Shown here piece by piece: positions 1-7,117 of a stretch of DNA of 9,378 nt. Both the position numbers and the translations under genes were made by a program. This DNA is from an uncultured Lachnospiraceae bacterium. Lineage in GTDB: Bacteria; Bacillota; Clostridia; Lachnospirales; Lachnospiraceae. The notes beneath the pieces were generated by a model. The model did not search any database. It saw only the letters and a program-made list of their open reading frames with translations, and was not told the DNA's origin. The DNA lies in NCBI GenBank assembly GCA_910588565.1, contig CAJUPF010000094.1:1-9378 (forward strand), read 5' to 3'. Within the stretch, counting starts at the first letter, position 1. Every line of letters starts with the position of its first letter.

Positions 1-1384
1 TTAATTTTTTCGCATAGTCCATACGCAAATCCATCACATATCTTGTGAATGCAATCCCTGTTTCTTTTTTAAAAAGTTTTCCGAAATAGTCCGGATGAAT
101 AAAAAGAACCGTTCCGGCTACTACAGCTATAGAGAGCTCTTCATCAGCCAGATGCTCATGTACATACAGCATTGCTTTTCTAACGATACCGCTGAAATTC
201 GCCAAATTCCGCTCTGATCTGCTGGTTTCCCATTGGGTTAAAAGTTGACGCAGTATGGCCGCAAGTCCGTTAAAATCAGTATAGGCGCTGGTCATCAGTA
301 ATTCAATAATTCCAGTTTCACGAACATGTTCGTTTGTATATTTAGCTAAAATAAGATAAAGTCTGACACAGTAGGTTCTACATTCTTCCGGAGGTCTATT
401 TAAAAGGCGTAGATTCTCGATCACTTTTTCCATTTCTGTTAATGCGGATTCCGCATCTCCTCTTTTTACAGACTCTTCCAATGCATCAAAGCTCAGATCT
501 CCTTCTATAGATTTGGTTTCCTGCTGGGACAAAACACAAAAATGATCATGGTAAAAACGGTATGAGGATATTCTGGTCAGAACGCTGTAACGATCAGACA
601 AAACTTCCCCCGGACTGACTAAAATCCAAGATACAGAAAAAGGGTATTCATTTTTTTCACTCCATTCCCTGAACTCAGACAGAATCCTGTTAAAATCCAT
701 TGCTTCCTGATTTACCGCTAATACAATTTGACTCATAAATAATGTAACAACCGCTCTGGTATCTCTGCAGGATCCCAGTACAATCTGCTTTATGTTTTCT
801 AACAGGAGATTAAGACCTGCCAGATTTTCCTCCTCCAAATCGCAGGGAATACATTCTGCCAAAATATAGCAAGGCCCCAGCAAACGATCAATTCGATCAT
901 TTTTCCTTCCCCCCAGCAATCCATGTTCCAACAACCGGGCATTTGCGTCTCGAATCGTTTGCCTTACTGTCCCTCGAAGCATTTCGTCCCGTTGCCGTGC
1001 TTCCTTCTTTTCTTCTAATTCATGAAAAATTCTGGTAATTGTGTCCGTTAAGTCTAACTGAGAAATTGGCTTCAGCAAATAATCTACAACTCCATAATGG
1101 ATAGCTTCCTTCGCATAAGTAAAAGAATCATAGCCTGATAAAACAACTGTCGGAATGTCTGGATACACTTTCCGCATTTGAGAGATAAATTCCAGCCCGT
1201 CCATTTCCGGCATCTGGATATCAGTGATAACCAGATCAAATCGATACTGTTCCATTAATTCCAGGGCTTGCAAACCAGTCATCGCCGCAACAGGTTCCAT
1301 ATCAAGAGAAAGCCAGATTGGCAATCTCATGATTCCATTTAGAATAATACGCTCATCATCTACAATCAATGCCCGGTATTTCAA
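1..1384 (-). CDS. AraC-family response regulator, YesN-type (C-terminus cut by window edge)
   Basis: Two-component transcription regulator; 461 codons are readable before the left edge. The receiver domain (about 1-125) has the acidic pair D9/D10, phosphoacceptor D55 in VITDIQMPEMDG, S83 in VVLSGYDSF and K105 in YLLKPI. A long, poorly conserved linker (about 130-395) follows. The AraC-type DNA-binding domain then begins near 400: the first helix-turn-helix is at about 417-443 (LSIAVVAGTV ... HPDYFGKLFKKETG) and the linker helix RYVMDLRMDYAKKL runs into the edge, so the second helix-turn-helix is missing. The start is TTG at 1384, overlapping the kinase stop (TTGA), with GGAGGT 8 bases upstream; no ATG fits. 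It probably receives phosphate from the kinase and controls this transport/oxidation operon, which is inference from family and position. Confidence 0.93.
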   Translation of the reverse strand, partial: MKYRALIVDDERIILNGIMRLPIWLSLDMEPVAAMTGLQALELMEQYRFDLVITDIQMPEMDGLEFISQMRKVYPDIPTVVLSGYDSFTYAKEAIHYGVVDYLLKPISQLDLTDTITRIFHELEEKKEARQRDEMLRGTVRQTIRDANARLLEHGLLGGRKNDRIDRLLGPCYILAECIPCDLEEENLAGLNLLLENIKQIVLGSCRDTRAVVTLFMSQIVLAVNQEAMDFNRILSEFREWSEKNEYPFSVSWILVSPGEVLSDRYSVLTRISSYRFYHDHFCVLSQQETKSIEGDLSFDALEESVKRGDAESALTEMEKVIENLRLLNRPPEECRTYCVRLYLILAKYTNEHVRETGIIELLMTSAYTDFNGLAAILRQLLTQWETSRSERNLANFSGIVRKAMLYVHEHLADEELSIAVVAGTVLFIHPDYFGKLFKKETGIAFTRYVMDLRMDYAKKL

Positions 1385-3057
1385 CTGCTTGTACCTCCTG
1401 GTTGACCGATACACATGGTGATCCATGTCCCCTGTCCTTTTTTCGAATATATTTTTAACCCGCTCCCTGAGCCCCCGAGCATTTGAATACGCTCTTCAAT
1501 ATTCAGAAGACCAATTCCCGTATTGCCCAGTGCCTTTCGTTCTCTAATCTGTGTCAATATCTGTTTCGGAATTCCCGGTCCATTATCCCAAATACAAAGA
1601 ATCAGACAATTTCCCTTTTTTCTTGCATGAATTTCAATCACACATGGCTTCATCGTAGCTTCTGCCGCATATTTCACTGAATTTTCCAAAATCGGCTGAA
1701 GAGAAAGCTTCGGGATCTTTAAATTCATGCATTCATCTGGAATAGAGAATGTCACATCCAGCCGTTCCTCCAGCCGTATTTTTTGAATCGTTATATAACA
1801 CGATAAAAGCGCCAGTTCTTCACTTAGAGGGATCAGATATTGCTGCTGTTTTGTCGCTTCACGAAAGAGAGTTGCCAGAGACTGTACCATGCTTGATATT
1901 TCAGGCCGTCCGCTGTCCATAGCTAACCAGTTAATGGTATCCAGTGTATTATAAAGGAAATGAGGATTAATCTGCGCCTGCAGAACTTTAATCTGATACT
2001 CTTTCTCCTTGATTGTCCTTAAATAATTATCTTCCACCAGGCGTCCGATCTCTCCTGTCATAAGATTAAAATTAGCCGCCAGTTCCTCAAATTCCCTTAT
2101 ATCTGTATCCAAAAGTTTTCTGTCAATCTGTACAGAAAAATCTCCTTGTTCTACTGCTTTCATCTTTCTGCTTAAAAACGCAATAGGAGCAGTTATATGA
2201 TGAACCACTCGTGCTGTTGCCAAAAAGGATACAATCAGTATGAGTAAAATTGCAATTGTAAAGAACATCATCAAAGTATTTGTCGATGTCATCATTTCAC
2301 TGTATCTTTCATACCCCAGATAAGTGATACCAGAAAATTCTGATCCCGATTCTTCTTTAAAATACAGTCCGTTTTTTTCTTGTATCACTGTATCCAATAG
2401 CTCTGGGTTACTAAAGATTTGTTTATCTCCAGCGTAAATGGGTCTTCCTTTATAAAAGATAACGATATTTCCATTTACAAGACTACCCTGACGGCTTTCC
2501 GCCATCATCTTATCCAGATTCACACGAATCAAAATCATTCCCAGCGGACTCTGTCCACCAAATGGAGTGTCGTAGAGTTCTCTCCCATAAAGCAGCTCCC
2601 GTCCATTTCCCCGCTCCAGCCACACAGGTTCAGTTGGCGAGAGCCGTGACTCCATCAGAGAGTGTATTTTCACCTGTTCTTCATCTGTCAGATTATCGTT
2701 CAGACTTCCTGTTGCATATTGATGTCCTTCCTGATCTGTTACAATAATAGAAACAGCATCATTTGCCACCAAAGAGCCGGTTATAAGGCGATAATATAAA
2801 TCATCTACTAACGTATAGCGATCTTCACTCTCCTGATTTACAGCCCGAAGCGCTTCCTTGACCGTTTTATCATTCATAATATTGAATGCTATATTTTCAA
2901 TAAAATGCAGTGTATTTTCTATATTCGAAAAAGAGGCTTCAAATACATTAGAAGTCTCCGTTTCAATATTCTGGCGATAAATCTGTTGTGACAGAATGAC
3001 ACCAGCGCCTGCAATCAAAAAAAATATAATAAGATCCATCCACATGAGCTGCATCAT
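1381..3057 (-). CDS. Sensor histidine kinase, YesM-type
   Basis: Membrane sensor kinase of 558 residues from ATG 3057; it would autophosphorylate on His and pass phosphate to the response regulator encoded next. In order it has a first membrane segment (about 8-24), an extracellular sensor region (about 30-258, probably Cache-like), a second membrane segment (about 261-281) and a HAMP linker (about 282-335). The His box follows at 360-372 (QAQINPHFLYNTL, His366), then the ATPase domain with N box LENSVKYA (457-464), DNGPGIP (491-497) and GNTGIGL (511-517). This is the standard layout of the His_kinase/YesM family that pairs with AraC-type regulators of carbohydrate genes. The start is uncertain. 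A strong Shine-Dalgarno precedes an in-frame ATA at 3090, which would add MKKKEKGLHHK, a basic end typical before a first membrane helix. An in-frame TAG at 3102-3100 blocks any longer form. Confidence 0.95.
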   Translation of the reverse strand: MMQLMWMDLIIFFLIAGAGVILSQQIYRQNIETETSNVFEASFSNIENTLHFIENIAFNIMNDKTVKEALRAVNQESEDRYTLVDDLYYRLITGSLVANDAVSIIVTDQEGHQYATGSLNDNLTDEEQVKIHSLMESRLSPTEPVWLERGNGRELLYGRELYDTPFGGQSPLGMILIRVNLDKMMAESRQGSLVNGNIVIFYKGRPIYAGDKQIFSNPELLDTVIQEKNGLYFKEESGSEFSGITYLGYERYSEMMTSTNTLMMFFTIAILLILIVSFLATARVVHHITAPIAFLSRKMKAVEQGDFSVQIDRKLLDTDIREFEELAANFNLMTGEIGRLVEDNYLRTIKEKEYQIKVLQAQINPHFLYNTLDTINWLAMDSGRPEISSMVQSLATLFREATKQQQYLIPLSEELALLSCYITIQKIRLEERLDVTFSIPDECMNLKIPKLSLQPILENSVKYAAEATMKPCVIEIHARKKGNCLILCIWDNGPGIPKQILTQIRERKALGNTGIGLLNIEERIQMLGGSGSGLKIYSKKGQGTWITMCIGQPGGTSS

Positions 3058-3070
3058 TTTGTGATGCAGC
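3048..3070 (-). repeat. Perfect 9-bp inverted repeat at the first kinase ATG
   Basis: The arms GCTGCATCA (3048-3056) and TGATGCAGC (3062-3070) surround a 5-base loop. On the minus-strand mRNA the ATG at 3057-3055 lies at the loop/stem border, so pairing would partly hide it. If translation starts at 3057, the hairpin could reduce initiation. If it starts upstream, the hairpin lies inside the coding region. Confidence 0.6.
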
Positions 3071-3095
3071 CCTTTTTCCTTCTTCTTTATGATGT

Positions 3096-3101
3096 CCTCC
3101 T
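3096..3101 (-). promoter_or_regulatory. Strong Shine-Dalgarno upstream of the sensor kinase
   Basis: AGGAGG on the minus strand overlaps the in-frame TAG stop at 3102-3100. It lies 5 bases before an in-frame ATA (3090-3088) but 38 bases before the first ATG of the kinase at 3057. No ATG, GTG or TTG follows it at usable distance in any frame, so it does not fit the ATG start and argues for a non-standard start. Confidence 0.7.
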
Positions 3102-3105
3102 ATCT

Positions 3106-3130
3106 GATATTCGGAGCCGTCCGGTATATT
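3106..3130 (-). repeat. Imperfect hairpin after the third oxidoreductase
   Basis: A CGGA/TCCG core around a GCCG loop (3112-3123) is extended outwards by AT pairs, with one bulge and wobble pairs. It begins at the stop codon of the oxidoreductase and ends just before the kinase Shine-Dalgarno. No U tract follows, so it is not a convincing terminator. It could be an mRNA processing or stability element, or chance. Confidence 0.35.
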
Positions 3131-4212
3131 CAGAGCAGTTGAGATTTGTGCCGTTGCACGGCGCTGTATCCCATCTTTGCAATCATAACTGAATGAACCG
3201 CTGAAGACCCATCAAATAAATCCTTTTTATTCTCCGGTATTTCGCCGCCATCGATCACATGTAGAAACAGTTCCAGTTCCTGCCGCAGGGAAACCCGTAT
3301 ATATTCCGGAGGCCGCTCCTTTGGAGAACCATATGAAATCCCCCCGTCAGTACGTGCAAAGAGTTCGCAGATCGCCGCGGCACTCTTCTCATCTTCAAAC
3401 AGCGGAAATTCTGTTTCCCCCGCATCGCTGACCACATGTACATTTGCATGCTTAAAATCAATCAATGCCCCTGCTTTTGTACCGTTAATGCGGATAAAAT
3501 GATTTCCCAGCCGAAAACCGGAACCATATTGCAATGTTGCAAAGGCATTCCCTCCAAAGCTGGCAGTAAGCAGAAGCACATCGTCCTCATCTCCGAATTC
3601 TGCACTGCCATGTCCAAGATTACCGCCCGCCCCATACATTTCTGTAGGCATTCCCATAATCCACTGCATTATATCGATTTCATGAATATGGTGAAACAAA
3701 TGGCCACCCGATTTCTCCTGCATTTTCTTCCAACTTACATCAGCCTTTTTCTGTTCCCAGCCTGTACGCTCAATATGCATGGTAAGAATATCACCAAAAA
3801 ATCCTTCCTGAATCATAGTCTTAACTTTTGCAATTCCATAATAGAAATGCATGATATGCCCTACCATCAGCACAACTTTCGCTTTCCGGCATGCCTCTAC
3901 CATCTCTGCGGCCTCTCCAGGGTCAAGCGCAAAGGGTTTCTCACAAAAAATATGTTTTCCTGCTTCAGCCGCCGCCAGCACGTGCTGATAATGGAGATGG
4001 TTAGGCGTGGCAATGATTATCGCGTCAATTTCTGCATTTTCCATAATTTCTTCCACAGAAGAAGCGCGCCGGCACCCCAATTCATTGCTTAACCGTTCTG
4101 AACTTTTCCCGGGACTGTAAATCGCCGTCAGTTGAATCCCTTGCATTTCCCTTACTGCTCTGGCAAATTCCGCTCCGAAATAGCCACAGCCCAAAATACC
4201 AATTCGAATCAT
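3130..4212 (-). CDS. Gfo/Idh/MocA-family oxidoreductase, third of three
   Basis: Predicted NAD(P)-dependent dehydrogenase, 360 residues. The Rossmann domain has GCGYFG at 8-13, IATPNHLHY at 67-75 and EKP at 91-93. The second domain carries GGHLFHHIHEIDI at 169-181, nearly the same as in the first oxidoreductase, with Phe173 where the family usually has Asp and His177 as the likely catalytic His. Later segments also match that paralogue (GSGFRLGNHF at 230-239 against GSAFHLGDHF; ALIDFKH against ILLDFKN). The start is ATG at 4212, preceded by GAGGT at 7 bases; the gap from the previous gene is 17 bases. Tandem paralogues around a divergent middle member suggest related steps on one substrate, for example oxidation of the imported compound and reduction of a product. 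That pairing is inference. Confidence 0.93.
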   Translation of the reverse strand: MIRIGILGCGYFGAEFARAVREMQGIQLTAIYSPGKSSERLSNELGCRRASSVEEIMENAEIDAIIIATPNHLHYQHVLAAAEAGKHIFCEKPFALDPGEAAEMVEACRKAKVVLMVGHIMHFYYGIAKVKTMIQEGFFGDILTMHIERTGWEQKKADVSWKKMQEKSGGHLFHHIHEIDIMQWIMGMPTEMYGAGGNLGHGSAEFGDEDDVLLLTASFGGNAFATLQYGSGFRLGNHFIRINGTKAGALIDFKHANVHVVSDAGETEFPLFEDEKSAAAICELFARTDGGISYGSPKERPPEYIRVSLRQELELFLHVIDGGEIPENKKDLFDGSSAVHSVMIAKMGYSAVQRHKSQLL

Positions 4213-4229
4213 GTATTCTACCTCTCCTT

Positions 4230-5126
4230 TTATAATTCTACTTCCCGTCCTGTGTTAAGACTTTCCCCTGCCGCCTCTAAAAAGCGAACCACTTCTGTCA
4301 TTTCCTGGTTTGTAACGGAGCTCTGTCCAGTATCAAACATTTTAATAATCTGCTCCACCAGACATTCATAATACCCTCTCGTATCCTGAGAAACATCAAC
4401 AAATACACTGCCTGATTCATGATAAACCGTACCTCCAAAGTTTCCATTACCGCATCTGTTTCCCCGGATACTTCCAATTCTCCCATCTTTCCAAACGCCG
4501 GTAATTACATCATGCTGGCAAGTATGAATAACAGAAACCTTACTGCATCCGGTTCCCATGGTTCTGTATAACATATCAGCCATGTGAACTCCATACCAGA
4601 AATACCCCGGCTGTGTAGGAGTAAACGGCATTGGTCCAAAGAAATCCGCTCCGACTACAGAGTGCAGTTCACACTGTTTCAATGCAGCAGTAAGGCTGTC
4701 TGCAAACCGCAGAGAAGAAGTAGATAAAACGGGGACACTATACTCTTTTGCCAGTTTCAGCATCGCTTTACAATCCTCTGTACTCAATGCAAAGGGCTTA
4801 TCTACATAAATTGGCTTTCCAAAACGAACTATCTCTCTAAATTGTGACAGCCGTCTTCTTGCATCTACCTGTTCCAGGAAAACCGCATCAGAATGGTTCA
4901 TTACCTCTGCAATGGATGCATATAATTTTACTCCCCATTCTTCTGCAACACTCCTGGTAAAGTTTTCCATCCGTTCCCGGCTCATATCAAAGTCCGAAGA
5001 TACTGGCCCCGGATACGCCGCAGTCACAGGATGTCCACTAATATGAAACAGTTCATTTTTTCCATTTAGAATTCTTGAAAACTGAACTGCATGAGAAGAA
5101 TCCAGTCCTATAATCCCCAGATTCAT
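4230..5126 (-). CDS. Divergent Gfo/Idh/MocA-family oxidoreductase, second of three
   Basis: Predicted cytoplasmic protein of 298 residues, shorter than its two neighbours. It opens with a Rossmann-like strand, MNLGIIGLDSSH, but the standard GxGxxG loop is replaced by GLDSSH (7-12). The EKP motif appears as DKP at 109-111. The second domain has a YWYGVH-like stretch (FWYGVH, 176-181) whose histidine could be catalytic. I recall a broad set of uncharacterised family members that begin GLDTSH/GLDSSH; that is from memory and unchecked. The start is ATG at 5126: GGAGG lies 9 bases upstream and the upstream gene stops 4 bases earlier. A longer frame from 5183 would run through the end of the upstream gene and the ribosome binding site. 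Whether it is an active dehydrogenase or a partner subunit is open. Confidence 0.87.
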   Translation of the reverse strand: MNLGIIGLDSSHAVQFSRILNGKNELFHISGHPVTAAYPGPVSSDFDMSRERMENFTRSVAEEWGVKLYASIAEVMNHSDAVFLEQVDARRRLSQFREIVRFGKPIYVDKPFALSTEDCKAMLKLAKEYSVPVLSTSSLRFADSLTAALKQCELHSVVGADFFGPMPFTPTQPGYFWYGVHMADMLYRTMGTGCSKVSVIHTCQHDVITGVWKDGRIGSIRGNRCGNGNFGGTVYHESGSVFVDVSQDTRGYYECLVEQIIKMFDTGQSSVTNQEMTEVVRFLEAAGESLNTGREVEL

Positions 5127-5130
5127 TCTA

Positions 5131-6228
5131 TCATTCCTCCAATCTAACCGGCAATCCAGATACCATAGATTCTCTGGCGCCATCCAGTACCTTTACACAG
5201 TTATATGCAGCACTCCCATCCAGCAGCGACTTATATTTAGGATCTACATTGCCAGTTTTGATTATATTATGAAAACACAGCAATTCCTTATAAAATATAG
5301 TACTCATCCAGGACGAAGTTTTCATCCCCGGCTTTCCAAACCCTTTTCCGGCATCCTGCTTATTTTTCCGGTATTCATTCCTGCGTTCTTCGTCCTCTGG
5401 CTCATTCTCCTGCATAGAATACAATGTCTTTCCCTGGCCATTTTCCAATTGAACAACAGAGTTTTTAAAGTCCAACAGGATTCCTCCGGTTTTTCCCTGA
5501 AGTTTAACAAAATGATCGCCCAGGTGAAACGCAGAGCCAATAATTAGTGATGCAAATCCGCCTCCGGAAAGCTTCATATTCAAAAATACTGCATCTTCCT
5601 CATCACCATATCCTGTTCCATGGTGAACCAGATTTATCCCATTGGCATATACTGATACCGGAAGACCTGTTAGCTGGCAAATTAAATCTATCTCATGCAT
5701 ATGGTGATACAGATGACCTCCCGAGATCGTTTTCATCTGTTTCCAGCCTATGGATTGCTGAGGTCCTGCCCAATCTGTATGAACCGCTTCAATCATAAGA
5801 AGTTTTCCTATTGCGTCTGAAGCCAGCAGCACTTTTGCCGTCTGAACACCCCTTATAAAATTTGTTGTGTGAGCAGCAAAAAAACGTACTCCTGATTTTT
5901 TTGCTGCATCAAGCATTTCTTTTGTATCTTTTAAACTTAACGCCACAGGTTTTTCACAGAATACATGCTTTCCGGCTTTTGCTGCACAGATAGCCGGAAT
6001 TACATGACTGTTATTGGGCGTTGTAATAATTACAGCATCTACCTCTTTATCACCGCATAGCTCTTCTATGGAGGATGCCATGGAAGTTCCTCTTTCCTGT
6101 GCAAAGGCTCTCATACGCTCATAATCCGTATCAAACACAGCAGCCAGCCGTACTTCCGGTAATTTTTCCAGATTGTCTGCGTGAATTCTGCCTGCATAGC
6201 CGCATCCTATAATTCCATACCCGATCAT
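5131..6228 (-). CDS. Gfo/Idh/MocA-family oxidoreductase, first of three
   Basis: Predicted cytoplasmic NAD(P)-dependent sugar, polyol or glycoside dehydrogenase, 365 residues. The N-terminal Rossmann domain (about 1-120) has GxGxxG at residues 8-13 (GCGYAG), an acidic D33 after the second strand, TTPNNSH at 69-75 and the EKP motif at 92-94, whose lysine is the usual catalytic residue. The C-terminal domain carries GGHLYHHMHEIDL at 170-182, where family members normally have an Asp four residues before the catalytic His. By eye, Tyr174 sits at that place, with His178 as the likely catalytic His. A charged, lysine-rich stretch at about 274-302 looks like a surface loop. It is a clear paralogue of the third oxidoreductase. 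AGGAGG lies 11 bases before the ATG. Family membership is firm; the reaction is unknown. Confidence 0.93.
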   Translation of the reverse strand: MIGYGIIGCGYAGRIHADNLEKLPEVRLAAVFDTDYERMRAFAQERGTSMASSIEELCGDKEVDAVIITTPNNSHVIPAICAAKAGKHVFCEKPVALSLKDTKEMLDAAKKSGVRFFAAHTTNFIRGVQTAKVLLASDAIGKLLMIEAVHTDWAGPQQSIGWKQMKTISGGHLYHHMHEIDLICQLTGLPVSVYANGINLVHHGTGYGDEEDAVFLNMKLSGGGFASLIIGSAFHLGDHFVKLQGKTGGILLDFKNSVVQLENGQGKTLYSMQENEPEDEERRNEYRKNKQDAGKGFGKPGMKTSSWMSTIFYKELLCFHNIIKTGNVDPKYKSLLDGSAAYNCVKVLDGARESMVSGLPVRLEE

Positions 6229-6274
6229 TCTCCCCTAATCCTCCTATAATGTCAGGTTTTCTTTATCTCATCTT

Positions 6275-7117
6275 TTATTTATCCGCTCCGGCAGTAAGTC
6301 CGCCTACAATACTTTTTTGAATAATAGAGAAAAACACAATAGATGGAATCACAACTAATACTGACGCCGCCATCATGTGTCCCCACTGCAATGTTTCCAT
6401 GCCGCCTTTTAAGGAGTACAAACCGACAGAAACCGTCATCTTTTCCCCACTGCTGATAATCAAAAGGGAATATAAAAATTCATTCCATGCATTAATAAAT
6501 GCGAAAATCGCTGTCGCTACCAACCCTGGCATTACTAAGGGAAGCGCAATATAAAAAAATACGCCTGGCCGCCGTAACCCGTCTATCATTGCCGCCTCTT
6601 CAATATCCTTTGGCACAGTTCGAAAATAGCTGACCAGCAGATAAGTACAGAATGGAACAGTAAATGACATATATGCTATTAATAATCCCGGCAACGTATT
6701 CGTAAATCCCAGATTCGATACCAGTATAAAATACGGAATTGCAAGTAAGATCGGCGGAAACATATATGTCATTACAATCACTCTTGTCAGGATCTTCTGT
6801 TTCTTCCCTCCAAACCTGGTAATTGCATAGGCGGCCAGAGAAGAAATTGTCATCCCCAGCACTGTAGACAGGGACGAATAGACAAGGCTATTTTTCACAT
6901 AAATCAGGAAATCCGTCTTGTGAAGCAAATCTTTAAACCAGTAAAGAGAAAACTGTTCCGGCAGAAGGGAGGCTGTATTGCTGACAATCTCAAACTGTCC
7001 TTTAAAAGATGCAAATATTACAATAATAAGCGGTCCTCCCGCCAGTAATACCGCTACAATAAGAATTACATAAGACAGTATCGTCCAGGCATTTTTATGC
7101 AGTCTGGTTCTCATCAT
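6275..7117 (-). CDS. ABC sugar transporter permease (MalG/UgpE-type, CUT1)
   Basis: Second membrane subunit of the importer, 280 residues. Hydrophobic segments lie near 13-36, 76-98, 112-135, 142-163, 195-217 and 250-270. The EAA loop is at 174-193 (EAAMIDGLRR ... IALP), and the MalG-type NAWNEF signature is at 209-214. The start is ATG at 7117, overlapping the upstream permease stop as ATGA, with GGAGG 4 bases before it. An adjacent ATG at 7114 has slightly better spacing (7 bases) and could be used instead, giving 279 residues. A longer reading from TTG at 7135 would run back through the ribosome binding site and is unlikely. It would pair with the MalF-type permease to form the transmembrane pore. 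A gap of 46 bases with nothing remarkable separates it from the first oxidoreductase. Confidence 0.95.
   Translation of the reverse strand: MMRTRLHKNAWTILSYVILIVAVLLAGGPLIIVIFASFKGQFEIVSNTASLLPEQFSLYWFKDLLHKTDFLIYVKNSLVYSSLSTVLGMTISSLAAYAITRFGGKKQKILTRVIVMTYMFPPILLAIPYFILVSNLGFTNTLPGLLIAYMSFTVPFCTYLLVSYFRTVPKDIEEAAMIDGLRRPGVFFYIALPLVMPGLVATAIFAFINAWNEFLYSLLIISSGEKMTVSVGLYSLKGGMETLQWGHMMAASVLVVIPSIVFFSIIQKSIVGGLTAGADK

Noticed and set aside
3048..3080. Plus-strand intrinsic terminator (stem followed by CCCTTTTT)
   Set aside because: No plus-strand gene precedes it, so I do not call it a terminator. The inverted repeat is kept as a hairpin at the kinase start.
3150..3162. Small GCCGT/ACGGC inverted repeat near the end of the third oxidoreductase
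   Set aside because: It is only a 5-bp stem inside coding sequence, with no U tract; chance is a sufficient explanation.
3436..4092. Plus-strand open frame of 218 codons opposite the third oxidoreductase
   Set aside because: It is antisense to a clear enzyme gene. The product has no recognisable domain and is rich in His, Cys and Phe, as expected from a shadow frame. I saw no ribosome binding site or partner gene on that strand.
5127..5183. Longer N-terminus for the second oxidoreductase
   Set aside because: The extra 19 residues lie over the end of the upstream gene and its own Shine-Dalgarno. The Rossmann strand begins directly after ATG 5126.
6229..6274. Possible internal promoter between the second permease and the first oxidoreductase
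   Set aside because: I found no pair of -35 and -10 elements at proper spacing in this 46-base gap or just upstream of it.
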